Source: Haematobia irritans
Lineage: Eukaryota > Arthropoda > Insecta > Diptera > Muscidae
DNA: 64,000 nucleotides
Direction of reading: 5' to 3'
Assembly (NCBI RefSeq): GCF_050003625.1
Contig: NC_134400.1
Span: 45,621,096-45,685,095, forward strand
Shown one piece after another: positions 10,897 to 22,281 of this stretch. The translations under genes were made by a program, and so were the position numbers. The notes below the pieces were generated by a model, which worked only from the letters and a program-made list of their open reading frames with translations, made no database searches and was not told the DNA's origin. Positions within the stretch are counted from its first letter, which is position 1, and each line of letters begins with the position of its first letter.

Positions 10897-11184
10897 CACA
10901 CAAAATTTTTTTTTTCAGATTCAATCACGAAATTAATTGATCCAATTAAATTTTAATTGAAATGTCTTCAATCACAGAAATGATAGTATCAATTAAAAAA
11001 TTAATTGAAGGTTAATTAAAAAGTTAATTGATCCAATTAAAAAATTAATTGATACTATTATTCTTGTGATTGATTTTTGTTTCAATTAAAAAAATTGTTG
11101 AATCAATTACATTTTTAATTGAATATTTTTTAAAACTCAATTAAAATTTTAATTGGAAAAATTTTCGTGAAAATTTTTTGTGTG
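10897..11184. repeat. TA-flanked MITE rich in ATTAATTG motifs
   Basis: CACACAAAATTTTT... to ...AATTTTTTGTGTG with TA at 10895-10896 and 11185-11186. The interior is dominated by CAATTAAAAAATTAATTGA-type palindromes. Relatives lie at 18828-19078 and, less clearly, 22870-23140 and 44124-44240. It is nested inside the long-TIR element. Confidence 0.75.
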
Positions 11185-12306
11185 TAGTTAAAAAAAACAA
11201 AATATATTTTTTTAAATCATTCAAAAGCTAGATATGATTACTTCATCTATCCATTAATTTTATGCCTCTTATTGACAAATATCGAATCCTGATTTTATTG
11301 TATATGCTGGAAGAAGATGTAAAACTAGCATATCTTGGCTTCATCGTTTGTTTTAATTGTTTTTGACTGGAACAGAATTTTTGACCATTTTTCTTCTCAG
11401 CGTACGATTGATATGGAAAAGCAGCTAATGTGGCACTACGAAGACCTATTTCGCTCGTGAAATAGGTCAGTTTATGCTCCAAGACATTTGAATTTATATA
11501 TTGAAGCATGAAAATTCGGAAATTGATGATTTTTGTCTTTTGAACAAACCAGACAAATGCTGAATTGAAAATTATGTATTTTAAACTGAAAATTGGAACG
11601 AGATGAGATGATCGATTTGCTGCTGATGGGTATGTGAAAGAAATCGCACGCGCGATTTATTTCAAGTACCCAGCAGCAGCAAATCGATCTTCTCATCTCT
11701 TTCCAATTTTAATGTTTAGAACAAGATAATAAAACGAAAGTTGCAAGAATGTGAGGATGAACTGAATGTGATGAATTTAAAAAAGGTTTCGCGCGTGCGA
11801 TTTGGAGGCAGATGAGATGATCGACGTGGTGCTGATGGGTACTTGAAATAAATCGCGCGCGCGATTTTTTTAAAGTACTGAAAGTCGCTAGGATTTGAGG
11901 ACGAACTGAATGTGATGAATTTAACAACGACCGAAAAAGGGACATCAATAAAACAATAGCATCTCCATCATCCATATTTCATTCATTCATTATTTCACTT
12001 ACTGGGTTGGAACACAAAGAGTCTGTATGCCAAATCGGCTTCCATAATAGTGGTTTCTAAAATATCTTTTCCGGCACACTTTCGCACATTTAGTATTCAC
12101 TCATATGTTCTGATTTGGCAAGTTCTTGGGGACTTTGTGGAGCGTTTTGCACCATTTTCTCCTTAATTTTCTTATAGACCACGAGATCTGCACTGTCTTT
12201 CTAGTTACGGCATTTTGAATTAAATACGGTACGTATTTAGTTAACCAAAATTGGGGATAAAAACTACTTCATTTAGGACAGTTTTTGATTTGTACTCCGA
12301 CATTAT
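11185..12306. other. Interior of long-TIR element with palindromic CG-containing motif
   Basis: A roughly 100 bp palindrome (about 11600-11703) has arms GAGATGAGATGATCGATTTG CTGCTG and CAGCAGCAG CAAATCGATCTTCTCATCTC around ATCGCACGCGCGATTTATTTC. A related single arm recurs at about 11806-11868 with ATCGCGCGCGCGATTT. GAACTGAATGTGATGAATTT occurs at about 11760 and 11902. Minus-strand frames here have no recognisable domain. Confidence 0.45.
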
Positions 12307-12480
12307 TTTCCCCATAAAATATTGGGCGTTTTGATCGCCTATTTTTTGGGACATATGACCGCGATAAGGGAGGACATAAAGCCCAAACTAAAATTGGGCG
12401 ATGTGACCGCCCCATTGGAGGTCATAAGGCCCAAAAATCGTTTTGGGCGAAATGTCCGTTGGGGGATATGTCCGGTCGCC

Positions 12481-12610
12481 AAAATTTCTGTAGAAGAAAA
12501 ATTTTGACAACAAATTTTGGATAAAATTTTCTTTTGGAAAAAAAATTCTATAGAAATGAAATTGTGAAAATTTTTTAATAGAAATAAAATGTTGACTAAA
12601 TTTTCTATAA
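12481..12610. repeat. 29 bp A/T minisatellite, right flank
   Basis: Continuation of the array at about 10500-10710, which the long-TIR element splits. Confidence 0.7.
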
Positions 12611-12860
12611 AGTAAATATTCAGCCAGTATCTTTAAAAATATGAATTCTGGTGTAAAAAACACGGACCTCTCATTTAATTTGTACGTACGGGAATAAAAA
12701 GAAGTCATTCGGTGCAAAGAGTGAACTTAAATAGTTGCGAACCACTCATATTAGGCTGTTCTTCGTTATTCTATTAGTGCGATTGCGACATCTCTAGCTT
12801 TTCAAAAAAAAATCATTTTCTTGGAAGTGCTTCATCACCTATTACGATCTCATGATGATG

Positions 12861-13050
12861 CACTAAAACAAGCATGCCCGGTTCCAAAGATTTTGTTTTT
12901 ACTTTAAAATTTTGGTATTGATTCCGAGTCAAAGAAGCGGAGAATACAAATAAGGATACTTTTAAGACAAAATTCCCTTTTCAATTTGGGTTTTGTGTAC
13001 TTGCTTCTAGAAAACAAATTTTAATTTTTCGTTTTTTCAGCTTTTTTTCA
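12861..13050 (+). repeat. CACTGAAAAAA-family MITE fragment
   Basis: CACTAAAACAAGCATGCCCG, then the GGTTCCAAAGATTTTGTT and AAGAAGCGGAGAATACAA blocks shared with 1-226 and 48504-49118. It is truncated by the mariner insertion at 13057. Confidence 0.75.
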
Positions 13051-13056
13051 GTTATA

Positions 13057-13617
13057 AAGGGTGATTCTTTTGAGGTTAGGATTTTCATGCATTAGTATTT
13101 GACAGATCACGTGGGATTTCAGACATGGTGTCAAAGAGAAAGATGCTCAGTATGCTTTGACATTTCATCATGAATAGACTTACTAACGAGCAACGCTTGC
13201 AAATCATTGAATTTTATTACCAAAATCAGTGTTCGGTTCGAAATGTGTTTCGCGCTTTACGTCCGATTTATGGTCTACATAATCGACCAAGTGAGCAAAC
13301 AATTAATGCGATTGTGACCAAGTTTCGCACTCAGTTTACTTTATTGGACATTAAACGAACCACACGAATGCGTACAGTGCGTACAGAAGAGAATATTGCG
13401 TCTGTTTCTGAGAGTGTTGCTGAAGACCGTGAAATGTCGATTCGTCGCCGTTCGCAGCAATTGGGTTTGTGTTATTCGACCACATGGAAACCACATGGTG
13501 TAAAACCGTATAAAATACAGCTCGTGCAAGAACTGAAGCCGAACGATCTGCCACAACGTCGAATTTTCAGTGAATGGGCCCTAGAAAAAGTTATCAAGCT
13601 CTTAACAAATCACCCTT
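13057..13617 (+). mobile_element. Internally deleted mariner-type transposon
   Basis: A 561 bp element with AAGGGTGATT at the left, its inverse AATCACCCTT at the right, and TA on both sides (13055-13056, 13618-13619). It encodes only the N-terminal part of a transposase, then jumps into the right terminal repeat. It is non-autonomous but keeps both ends. The family matches the C-terminal fragment at 2230-2463. Confidence 0.85.
13170..13589 (+). pseudogene. Mariner-type transposase, N-terminal part only
   Basis: Opens MNRLTNEQRLQIIEFYYQNQ, the N-terminal helix-turn-helix DNA-binding region of insect mariner-type transposases (DUF4817-like). It continues through a linker with ENIASVSESVAEDREMSIRR and a second helix-turn-helix-like part (about residues 75-110), and breaks at RRIFSEWALEK, just before the expected first catalytic Asp block. 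The open frame then runs by chance through the terminal repeat to 13703. It retains DNA-binding segments without the DDE/D core. It could in principle act as a truncated binding protein, but that is speculation. Confidence 0.8.
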
Positions 13618-13651
13618 TATATATTTATAATCCCAGATTTTGCGCCTTTTA

Positions 13652-13695
13652 CACTGAAAAAAAGCATGCCCGGTTCCATACATTTTGTCTTTACT
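13652..13695 (+). repeat. CACTGAAAAAA-family MITE, left end
   Basis: CACTGAAAAAAAGCATGCCC after TA (13650-13651). It is interrupted by a SINE tail and a LINE; the body resumes at about 14766. Confidence 0.75.
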
Positions 13696-13775
13696 TAGGT
13701 TAGGTTAGGTTAAAGTGGCAGCCCGATTAATATTCAGGCTCACTTAGACTATTCAGTCCATTGTGATACCACATT
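13696..13775 (-). repeat. SINE 3' tail, 5'-truncated
   Basis: TTAGGTTAGGTTAGGTTAAA, then the conserved tail through TCAGTCCATTGTGATACCAC. Same family as 7560-7910, reversed. Confidence 0.85.
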
Positions 13776-13789
13776 AACTAAAAGTACCT

Positions 13790-14763
13790 ATTACATATGG
13801 ACACTTATAGTTTTAACCGCTGAACCTTCTCGATTATTTTCTTCTGTTGAACCAACCAGATTGTTCCAAAAACATTAGCAGACTGCTTAAGTTAACGTTT
13901 TCCAGGTCCGACAGTAATCTGAAGCTATATGACCCTAAAATTTGATTACGCCTTACACAAAATGCAGGACACTCACACAAGAGGTGTTTTATTGATTCCT
14001 CCGCATCATGACAGCTCATACAATAGTCATTATACTTCGCGCCAATAGTTTTTGCAAAATCGCCTATATACAGCGAACCGTTATAGCAGATATCAGGAGT
14101 GATATCTGGCGTCTCGAGAACACTAGCATATGTAGTGTGCGGTTTAAGTTTAAATGGGGCCATATTTGCTTGGTGTCGTTACAACCCTTGCAATTCTCCC
14201 ATCGAACATTTGCCATCATGACAGCCTTCTCACGCAGTAAGAGCTTGCAGGTAGCCGGAGGCATACCAACAGATTCCAGTTCCCCTGGAATATGTAAGGT
14301 AGTTCCTAGTCTTGCTAGCTCATCTGCTTCGCAGTTCCCCGGTATGTTCCTATGGCCAGGCACCCATATTAGGTGAATATTGTGCTGCTCAGCCATCTCA
14401 TTGAGAGATGGCAGTCGATGGCCGTTTTCGAGTTGAGGAACACAGAGTCCAAGGATTTTATTGCAGGTTGACTGTCTGAGTATATATTAATGCACACATT
14501 TTTAGGAACATTACTTCTCAGCCAATTCGCCAAAGTGTAATCCACTTCGTTAGGCACATCTGGCATTATTTTGAGGACCGAACTGTGACCGTAGCTTTTT
14601 TTCGACCACAGGGATAGTTCGCGCTACCGCACAGCCGTTGTTGCAGCTGACTGTTTGGCCAAAATATCTAAAGGCAATAGATGCAGTATGACATTAAGGG
14701 AATTTGTTCCTGTCTTGCTGAATGCACCTAAGATACACAAGCACGCCATACGCTGAACTTTGT
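13790..14763 (-). pseudogene. LINE ORF2 remnant: RT C-terminus, RNase H, C-terminal tail
   Basis: On the minus strand from 14763: the segment after the RT domain (LDKVQRMACLCILGAFSKTG, NVILHLLPLDILAKQ), then RNase H with IYSDSQPAIKSL and HLIWVPGHRNIPGNCEADEL, and a Cys/His tail (YCMSCHDAEESIKHLLCEC) ending at a stop near 13834. RNase H downstream of RT places it in the I/R1/LOA-type LINE group. The frame shifts near 14400 and 14566, and the stretch carrying the first catalytic Asp (TDGS) is missing compared with 57783-58058, so it is dead. The RT part is about 90% identical by eye to 58007-58136. It interrupts a MITE. Confidence 0.85.
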
Positions 14764-14765
14764 CT

Positions 14766-14930
14766 AAAAGAAGAAGTGGAGAATACAAGTAAGGAAATTT
14801 TTAAGACAAATTTCTCTTTTAAATTTGGGTTTTGTGTACTTGCTTCTAGGAGGCAAATTTAAATTTTTCGTTTTTTTCAGCTTTTTTCTTCATACTCTTT
14901 CAAAGTCCTTTGTCTAAGGTTGTCCCAAAT
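14766..14930 (+). repeat. CACTGAAAAAA-family MITE, resumed body
   Basis: GAAGTGGAGAATACAAGTAAGG through TTTTCAGCTTTTTTCTTCAT matches 48580-48700. It continues the copy that begins at 13652. Confidence 0.7.
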
Positions 14931-15084
14931 TCACGATAGGTCACTGGCGAAAACTTAAAAAAAAAATTCTTAATTTCAAAAAATTTTAAAGCAAAAATGC
15001 AAATCTGAAATGTTTTTCTTTACTTTACGGAAAATTTGCCTTACTTCAAAGAAATACGATTTTATTACGAATCTTTGAAATCTA

Positions 15085-15455
15085 CACGCAGAGAAGAAAC
15101 ATGATTATCACAATCATATTCGAAGAGCAAAATAATATGATAGGAGCTATTTTTGCGGCGACCATGTAACATTTTCACCTGCAACCATGTTGGCTCTGTG
15201 AACATGGTTCCAAGAAAATAAAATTGTCCTCATCTCAAATGTTATTATATTGATAAAAAGGTTGTTTGGGTCAAAAATGGTTTGATCTTTATGAAAAAAC
15301 ATTCTCCGTATTCTCCGTCTATTCCAAGCAACAATCAACACACGAGTGACGCGCAAAATTAAAATCGTGTGTACCTGCTCAATGTTTTTATAAAATTCTT
15401 TTCGCTGCAAAAAAAGTAAAAAAATTCAATGGTCACAAAAACAATGTACAAAAAT
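15085..15455 (+). repeat. CACGCAGAG-family MITE, truncated
   Basis: CACGCAGAGAAGAAACATG after TA (15083-15084). The interior matches the two ends of the 15926-17069 copy with the middle deleted. The right end is not found. Confidence 0.7.
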
Positions 15456-15687
15456 AGAAATATTTGCCCAAAATTAGTGTCAAACTTTTTTCCAGGAGCA
15501 CTTTCTGGATACAGTTTTGGGAAAATACTTTTATCGTGATATAATGTATCCAATATGAGTTAAAAATGTTTGCTGGTGTAACTGTGGCGAAAAATTCTTT
15601 TTATACCCTCCACCATAGGATGAGGGGTATATTAACTTTGTCATTCCGTTTGTAACACATCGAACTATTGCACTAAGAACCCATAAA

Positions 15688-15923
<236 letters not shown>

Positions 15924-15925
15924 TG

Positions 15926-17069
15926 CACGCAGAGAAACATGATTGTCACAATCATATTCGAAGAGCAAAATAATATGATAGCAGCTATTTTTGCGGCGAC
16001 CATGTAACATTTTAACCTGCAACCATGTTGGCTCAGTGAACATGGTTCTAAGAAAAATACAATTGTCCTCGTCTAAAATGTTATTATATTGATAAAAAAA
16101 TTTGTTTCCATTAAAAGACAATGGTCACGATCCAAAATGTTATGTTATTCGTCAAAAATGTTTTTCTTCTAGTTAAAAGAACATGGTCACAACCTAAAAT
16201 GTTTTGATTTTTATGAAAAAAGTTTTTTCGTCGTCGAAAAAAGGACGCCACTTGAGAAAAGAAAACACAAAATCAACTTTATTTATTTGTTTTTATTTAT
16301 TTATAAACTAATTCATTGTTTATTTGTATTTATAATGTCGTGCAAGCAAACATCACATATTTTTACACACTCTAGTTTGGTTCAATTTCAACAACAAGTA
16401 ATCATTCCATATTTACTTCGTGCCCATCAAATCTACAAACGCAGACATCATGTGACTGCAAATAAAAATAAATTATATCATATATCAAAATGCAGAAAAA
16501 AACCAGGTACATTCTTTTCAATTACACTTTCCTTTTTTGTATTCACATAAAACCACGTGCCATTTCTGAATAAATAAATTAACACAAAACACAATAATTC
16601 TGTACTCTCCGTCTATTCCAAGAAACAATCAACACACGACTGACGCGCAAAATGAAAATCGTGTGTACCTGCTCAATGTTTTTATAAAATTCTTGTCGCT
16701 GCAAAAAAATTTAAAAAATAAATGGTCACGAAAACAATGTACATGGTCTTTATGGCCATGTAATGGTTGTAGACATGTCTATACGTAAACTATAAAAATA
16801 CTTTTTTCTCCGCAAAAAAGTAAAAAAAAATGAATGGTCAGGTAAATGATTTTCCTGACCATATAATGGTGTCAAATTCTATAATTTAAATAACAGAACA
16901 TGTTTGCGGCATTTGAGAACCATTTAAATGCTTATTGCCAACATATATTTTTCTCTGCTCGAAAATTATTTTTACAAAGACAAAATACATGGTTTTCGCG
17001 ACAATTACATACTCTAAATAAGCATTAAATGGATGCGGCAACCATGTCCAAACATCATTTTTCTGTGCG
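15926..17069 (+). mobile_element. CACGCAGAG-family MITE, longer copy
   Basis: Left CACGCAGAGAAACATGATTG; right CATCATTTTTCTGTGCG followed by TA (17070-17071), giving imperfect terminal repeats. Inside, the hexamer CATGGT or its complement ACCATG recurs many times (for example ACCATGTTGGCTCAGTGAAC). No transposase is seen; the 87-codon frame at 16287-16550 is unrecognised and AT-biased. Confidence 0.65.
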
Positions 17070-17674
17070 TATTCGATCTGGCTGAAATTTGGTACATGGT
17101 GTAAGTATATGGTCTCTAATAACCATACAAAAATGAGTCCATAATTCTATATACCCCCATATAAACCGAACCCCCGATTTGGCTTGCGGATCCTCTAAGA
17201 GAATCAAATTTATCCGATCCGCCTGAAGTTTGCTAGATGGTGTTAGTATGTGGTCTCTAATAACCATGCAAAAATTGGTCCATATCGGTCCATAATTATA
17301 TATATGAGCTCCCATATAAACCGATCCCTAGATTTGGCTTGCGGGGCCTCTAAGAGAAGCAAATTTCATCCGATCCGGTCAATATCGGTCTATAATTATA
17401 TATAGCCCCCCCATATAAACCGGGCCCGTGATTTGGTTTTGGAGCCTCTTGGAGCAGCAAAATTCATCTGATATATAGCCATCAGATAAATCGATGCCCA
17501 ATCACACAAAAATTGGTCCATATCGGTCCATAATTGTATATAGCCCTCATGTAAAGCGACCCCCATATTTGAATTCTGGCTCTCTAATTATCGCGCAAAA
17601 GTCCATATCGGTTCGTGATTATTTGGAGACTTACTTATAAATACCTTTTGTATACAACATTAACACGTGTGGAC

Positions 17675-18509
17675 TAGGGCTGTCACTCGGGATAAATCCC
17701 GTCCCGAAATCCCGGGATTTTCGGGACGGGATTTATCCCGAATCCCGGGATTTTTTATTTTGAATCCCGGGATTTTTCGGGATCCCGAAAAAATAATACC
17801 AATGTGATAAAATTGTGGTTTTTTAAGATTGTTTATTAATAAATTGGAGTCTTCACTCAGTGTAAACGGCCCTTAGATTTCATAACCGACAAATTGAGTT
17901 AATAAACATCTTGAGTAAGAATTTATTATACATGAGGTATACTAAAGAGCACAATTTCATCAAAAATCGAAATAAACGAGAAGGACCTTTGAATAATGAG
18001 TTCATGTGAAATGGAATTCGTGCCACATAAAATAAAAAGCAATGATAAAAGGTCCGTCGAAAATATGACAAGATCGCGATTATCTGACAAAAATTTGGAT
18101 GTTGCGATATTTTTACTTAAATCGAAGTACAAAAGGATTATCACAAGTATACGAAAATACGCCTAATCTAACCTAATCCTTAAAATGTTTGCTGAGTAAG
18201 ATTGCGATAAGAAATGGCTTTTTTCATTTATTTTTTTTTTTTTCGCTAAGTATGATAGCAATTTAAAATTGCTTTTAAATTTACTCTTATGTTCTTTTGT
18301 TGTTAATAAAATTGAATTAATTAAATAAATTGGTTTAATGTACAACAATTTTTTGGCGCTGTAAATTGTTATTAATTAAAATATTTAAAGAATCCCGAAA
18401 ATTTCGGGATCCCGAAAAAAATCTCGAAAAATCCCGGGATCCCGGGATTCAATATTTTGAAATCCCGAATCCCGGGATTTTTAAAAATCGATCCCGAACG
18501 ACAGCCCTA
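17675..18509. mobile_element. hAT-type MITE with CCCGGG palindromes
   Basis: An 835 bp element with termini TAGGGCTGTC at both ends (inverted) and an exact 8 bp target duplication GTGTGGAC (17667-17674, 18510-18517), as expected for hAT. ATCCCGGGAT palindromes cluster at both ends: CCCGGG at 17711, 17744, 17766 and 18433, 18441, 18471. The interior is AT-rich without a transposase. Confidence 0.9.
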
Positions 18510-18827
18510 GTGTGGACTAACTTACAATTTAGAAGACGATATTAAGAAGTTTCAAGATACCTTGCCATCGGTAAGTATTACCATAACCCAAGTAATTCGA
18601 TTGTGGATGACAGTTTTTAGTAGAAGTTTCTATGCAATCCATGGTGGAGAGTACATAACATTCGGCCTGGCCGAACTTACGACCGTACATACTTCTTTGA
18701 TTTCTGTCAAATATTTGCCCAATGTTACCATACCGATTTTGTTGGCATATGATAAATTAATAAATTCTAAATAAATATGACAAATTTGTCATTATTAATG
18801 CATGTCTCAAAATTTAGGTTACATATA

Positions 18828-19078
18828 CAGAAAAAAATTATTGACTTCAACACCGAAATTAGCTGATCGAATTAATTTTTAATTGAAAATATTTACATTC
18901 ACAGAAATGATAGTTTCGATCACAAAGTCAGTTAACAATTAATTGCTACAATTAAATGTTTAATTGATTCGTGCTGCAGTTAAAAAATTGATTAAAATAA
19001 TTAAATTTTTAATTGATTTTGTTTTTAATTCTATTAAAATTTTAATTCGAAAAATTTTAGTGATAGTTTTTTTCTGTG
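18828..19078. repeat. TA-flanked MITE rich in AATTAATT motifs
   Basis: CAGAAAAAAATTATTGAC to ...GTTTTTTTCTG between TA dinucleotides. The interior resembles 10897-11184 (CACAGAAATGATAGT block shared). Confidence 0.65.
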
Positions 19079-19773
19079 TATAATTAGTGCTATAGTTTTT
19101 AGTGTGGCCAAGCATGACATGATCTCTACTAATTTTTTATTCAATGGAGATTTGTATCAAGCTCCAACAAAAAAATATAAATATTTTCCCTCAACCAAAT
19201 TGTTGAACAAATCGATTTTTTATGGGACCAAACTAATTCCAGCTTGTCATTAATTCGGTATATAAAAATATAAATTTTTCACTATACGATTGTTTTTAGA
19301 TAGACCTCTATATTTCCTCTATATTTCCAATTGTATTTTCTTGATGATTAATAAAACATTCGTTGGAGACAAACGAATTTATGCTTTGCCTATTTTTCTT
19401 TTAAACAAAATATTTGAACGATAAATGTTTATTTCTAAAATATAATTTTAAAGAAAATCATAATTTTCTTTTTAGGTGTACAAAGAATGATGTGTAATTA
19501 ACATTTTTTGCTATCGTCGAAAAGAAGATATGCAAATATAAATACGCGCATGCGTGTATTTTAATGGATATACGAGCCAGATAATTGATTGCTTGTGTTT
19601 TCGTGTTAAGACGATCAACGTACATTGAAACTAAATGGATGTAAATTGATTGCAAAAACCTATCTGCAGATTCTGCAGTTATTTTAGGTAATACCTCCTT
19701 CCATTGCCTCTGGAAAGAAGTTGATGCTATCGGTTAAGTGGATTTGGTAGACATTTTGGTATGCCAGAGAAAA
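19079..19773. other. Gene-free AT-rich stretch
   Basis: No repeat family recognised and no supportable gene. Confidence 0.3.
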
Positions 19774-22026
19774 ACAAGTATATACGGCCGTAAGTTCGGC
19801 CAGGCCGAATCTTATGTACCCTCCACCATGGATTGCATAGAAACTTGTACAAAAGACTGTCATCCACAATCGAATTACTTGGGTTGCGGTAACACTTGCC
19901 GATGGCAAGGTATCTTAAAACTTCTTAACACCGTATTCTCAATTGTAAGTTAGTCCAAACGGGGTATATATACAAAAAAAGGCCGATTAAATACGTAAAT
20001 AATTCAGTTTGACAAAATTTTCTAGAGAAATAAAATTTTGACAAAATTTTCGATAGAAATAAAATCTTGACAACATTTTCTATAGAAATAAAATTTTTAC
20101 AAAATTTTCTATAGAAATAAAATTTTGACAAAATTTTCTATAGAAATAAAATGTTGACAAAGTTTTCTATAGAAATAAAATTTTGGTAGATTATTTTTGG
20201 GGATCGGTTATATATAACTATAGACCGATATGGACCAATTTTGGCATGGTTGTTAGCGGCAATATAACATACTAGCGCAATGTACCAAATTTCACCACGT
20301 ACCAAATTTCAACCGGGTCGGATCAATTTTGCGCCTCCAATAGCTCCGGAGGTCAAATCTAATGATCGGTTTAAATGGGGGTTATATAATAAAGACCGGT
20401 ATGGACAAATTTTTGCATGGTTGTTAGAGACCATATACTAACACCACGTACCAAATTTCAACCGGATCGGGTGAATTTTGCTCTTCCAAGGGGCTCCGGA
20501 GGTAAAATCTGGGTATAGGTTTATATGGGGGCTACATATAATTATGGACCGATATGGACCAATTACTGCATGGTTGTAAGAGACCATATACTAACACCAC
20601 GTACCAAATTTCAACCCAATCGGACGAATTTTGCTCATCCATGAGGCTCCGGAGGTCAAATCGGGGCTATATATAAGGGCTATATATAATTATGGACCGA
20701 TGTGAACCAACCACCATGTACCAAATTTCAGCCGGATCGGATGAAATTTGCTTCTCTTAGAGACTCCGCAAGCCAAATCTGGGGATCGGTTTATATGAGG
20801 GCTATATATGATTATGGACCGATGGGGACCAATTTGTGCATGGCTGTTAAAGATCATATACTAACACCATGTACCAAATTTCAGCCGGATCGGATGAAAT
20901 TTGCTTCTCTTAGCAGCTCCGCAATCCAAATCTGGGGATCGGTTTATATGGGGGCTATATATAATTATGGACCGATTTGGACCAATTTTTGCATGGTTGT
21001 TATAGACCATATACTAACACCATGTACCAAATTTCAACCAGATCGGATGAATTTTGCTCCTTCAAGAGGCTCCGCAAGCCAAGTCGGAGCGTCGGTTTAT
21101 ATGGGGGCTATACGTAAAAATGGTCCGATATGGCCCATTTGCAATACCACATCAATTACAACTACTTGTGCCAAGTTTCAAGTCGATAGCTTGTTTCGTT
21201 CGGAAGTTAGCGTAATTTCAACAGACGGACGGACGGACATGCTTATACACTGTTAGAAAAATATGTTTTTCATATGTTTCGATATAAACAAAATGTGTTT
21301 CGGGCACAATTTTTAAACACAATATATTTAAGTGCAAACATGTAATGTTCTCAAACTAACACTAAATGTTTGGAACACATATGTTAATATGTTAGAATAT
21401 ATTATGTTTGGGGCATGCATGTTTCATAAAAATTATATGTGTGAATGTAAACATATATAAATTTACGAATTTCGAGTAAACATATATATGTTGTGATATT
21501 TTATTCAGAGAGCGACAGAGAGAGAGTATAGAGAAAGAAATAGAGATAAAAACCGGGAGGGTTGACGAAAGATATCAAATTAACACAGCGAGAGAATCGA
21601 AAGAGAGCAATTTCTGTTAAACCGCTTATATGTTGTTTCGGAAACTGCTTTATGATAAGGCCAAAAATTTTATACGCTTAAGTCTAAATATTATTTAATT
21701 TAAGTCTAAATATTATTTAATTTGTGTATATTATAAAATTATTTATGTATGTTTATACTCGACCCCACGTTCTTCCTTTGTTAGAGTTTTTGAATTCCTT
21801 CCAAAATATCAAACTTTTATACCAAAACCAGTTTTTTATTACAAAATTGTTATTTTTGCAATAAAAAAATAATATTTTATCCAAAAGCTCAGTCCATTTC
21901 GTTTATATCAAGCACTGTTTCTGACTGTAAATCTTTAATAACCCACATTTCGAAGTTTCATTATACAAATTTAATATAGTATAAATATAAATGTGTAAAT
22001 TAAAAAAAAAAAAACAATTGGTGTTT

Positions 22027-22098
22027 GGTCGGAGCAGGGATTGAACCCACGACCCTTTGCATGTACGGCAGATATGCTAACCACTGCTCCACGTTGCC
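22027..22098 (-). repeat. tRNA-like sequence 2 (in MITE copy B)
   Basis: Minus strand: A box TGGAGCAGTGG (plus 22081-22091) and B box GGTTCAATCCC (plus 22037-22047 region). It matches 4474-4545 with a few changes. Stems are not preserved. Confidence 0.65.
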
Positions 22099-22210
22099 AA
22101 CACATGTATGTTTCTGTTAAATAATGTTATGTTTGCATGGGCTCGTGGGCGCTGCAAACTATGCTACATAAATGTAACTTATAACGATAATTGTCTTCTG
22201 GTGACTATAA

Positions 22211-22281
22211 CAGCTACGTAGCTCAGTGGTAGTGTGTTGGCTTACAAACTGTATGGTCCTCGGTACGATTCTCCGTCCAGG
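22211..22281 (+). repeat. tRNA-like sequence 1 (in MITE copy B)
   Basis: A box TAGCTCAGTGG (22219-22229) is a perfect match to the consensus. The B-box region GGTACGATTCTCC (22262-22274) has one change. It matches the reverse of 4289-4362 and diverges from tRNA-like 2. Confidence 0.65.

Larger units (their letters stand above)
10711..12480. mobile_element. Long-TIR (foldback-like) DNA element
   Basis: Left arm about 10711-10875 (GGCGACCGGACATATCCCCC, AACGGACATTTCGCCC) is inverted at about 12307-12480 (GGGGGATATGTCCGGTCGCC). The arms are about 170 bp and rich in GGGCG/CGCCC motifs, unlike the AT-rich surroundings. AAAATTTC flanks both ends (10703-10710, 12481-12488), compatible with an 8 bp target duplication; but the element sits in a 29 bp A/T array that itself contains AAAATTTC, so this is weak. 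No transposase is seen. Superfamily not assigned. Confidence 0.75.

Noticed and set aside
10703..12488. Secure 8 bp target duplication AAAATTTC around the long-TIR element
   Set aside because: The surrounding 29 bp array contains AAAATTTC repeatedly, so the match could be fortuitous; kept only as weak support.
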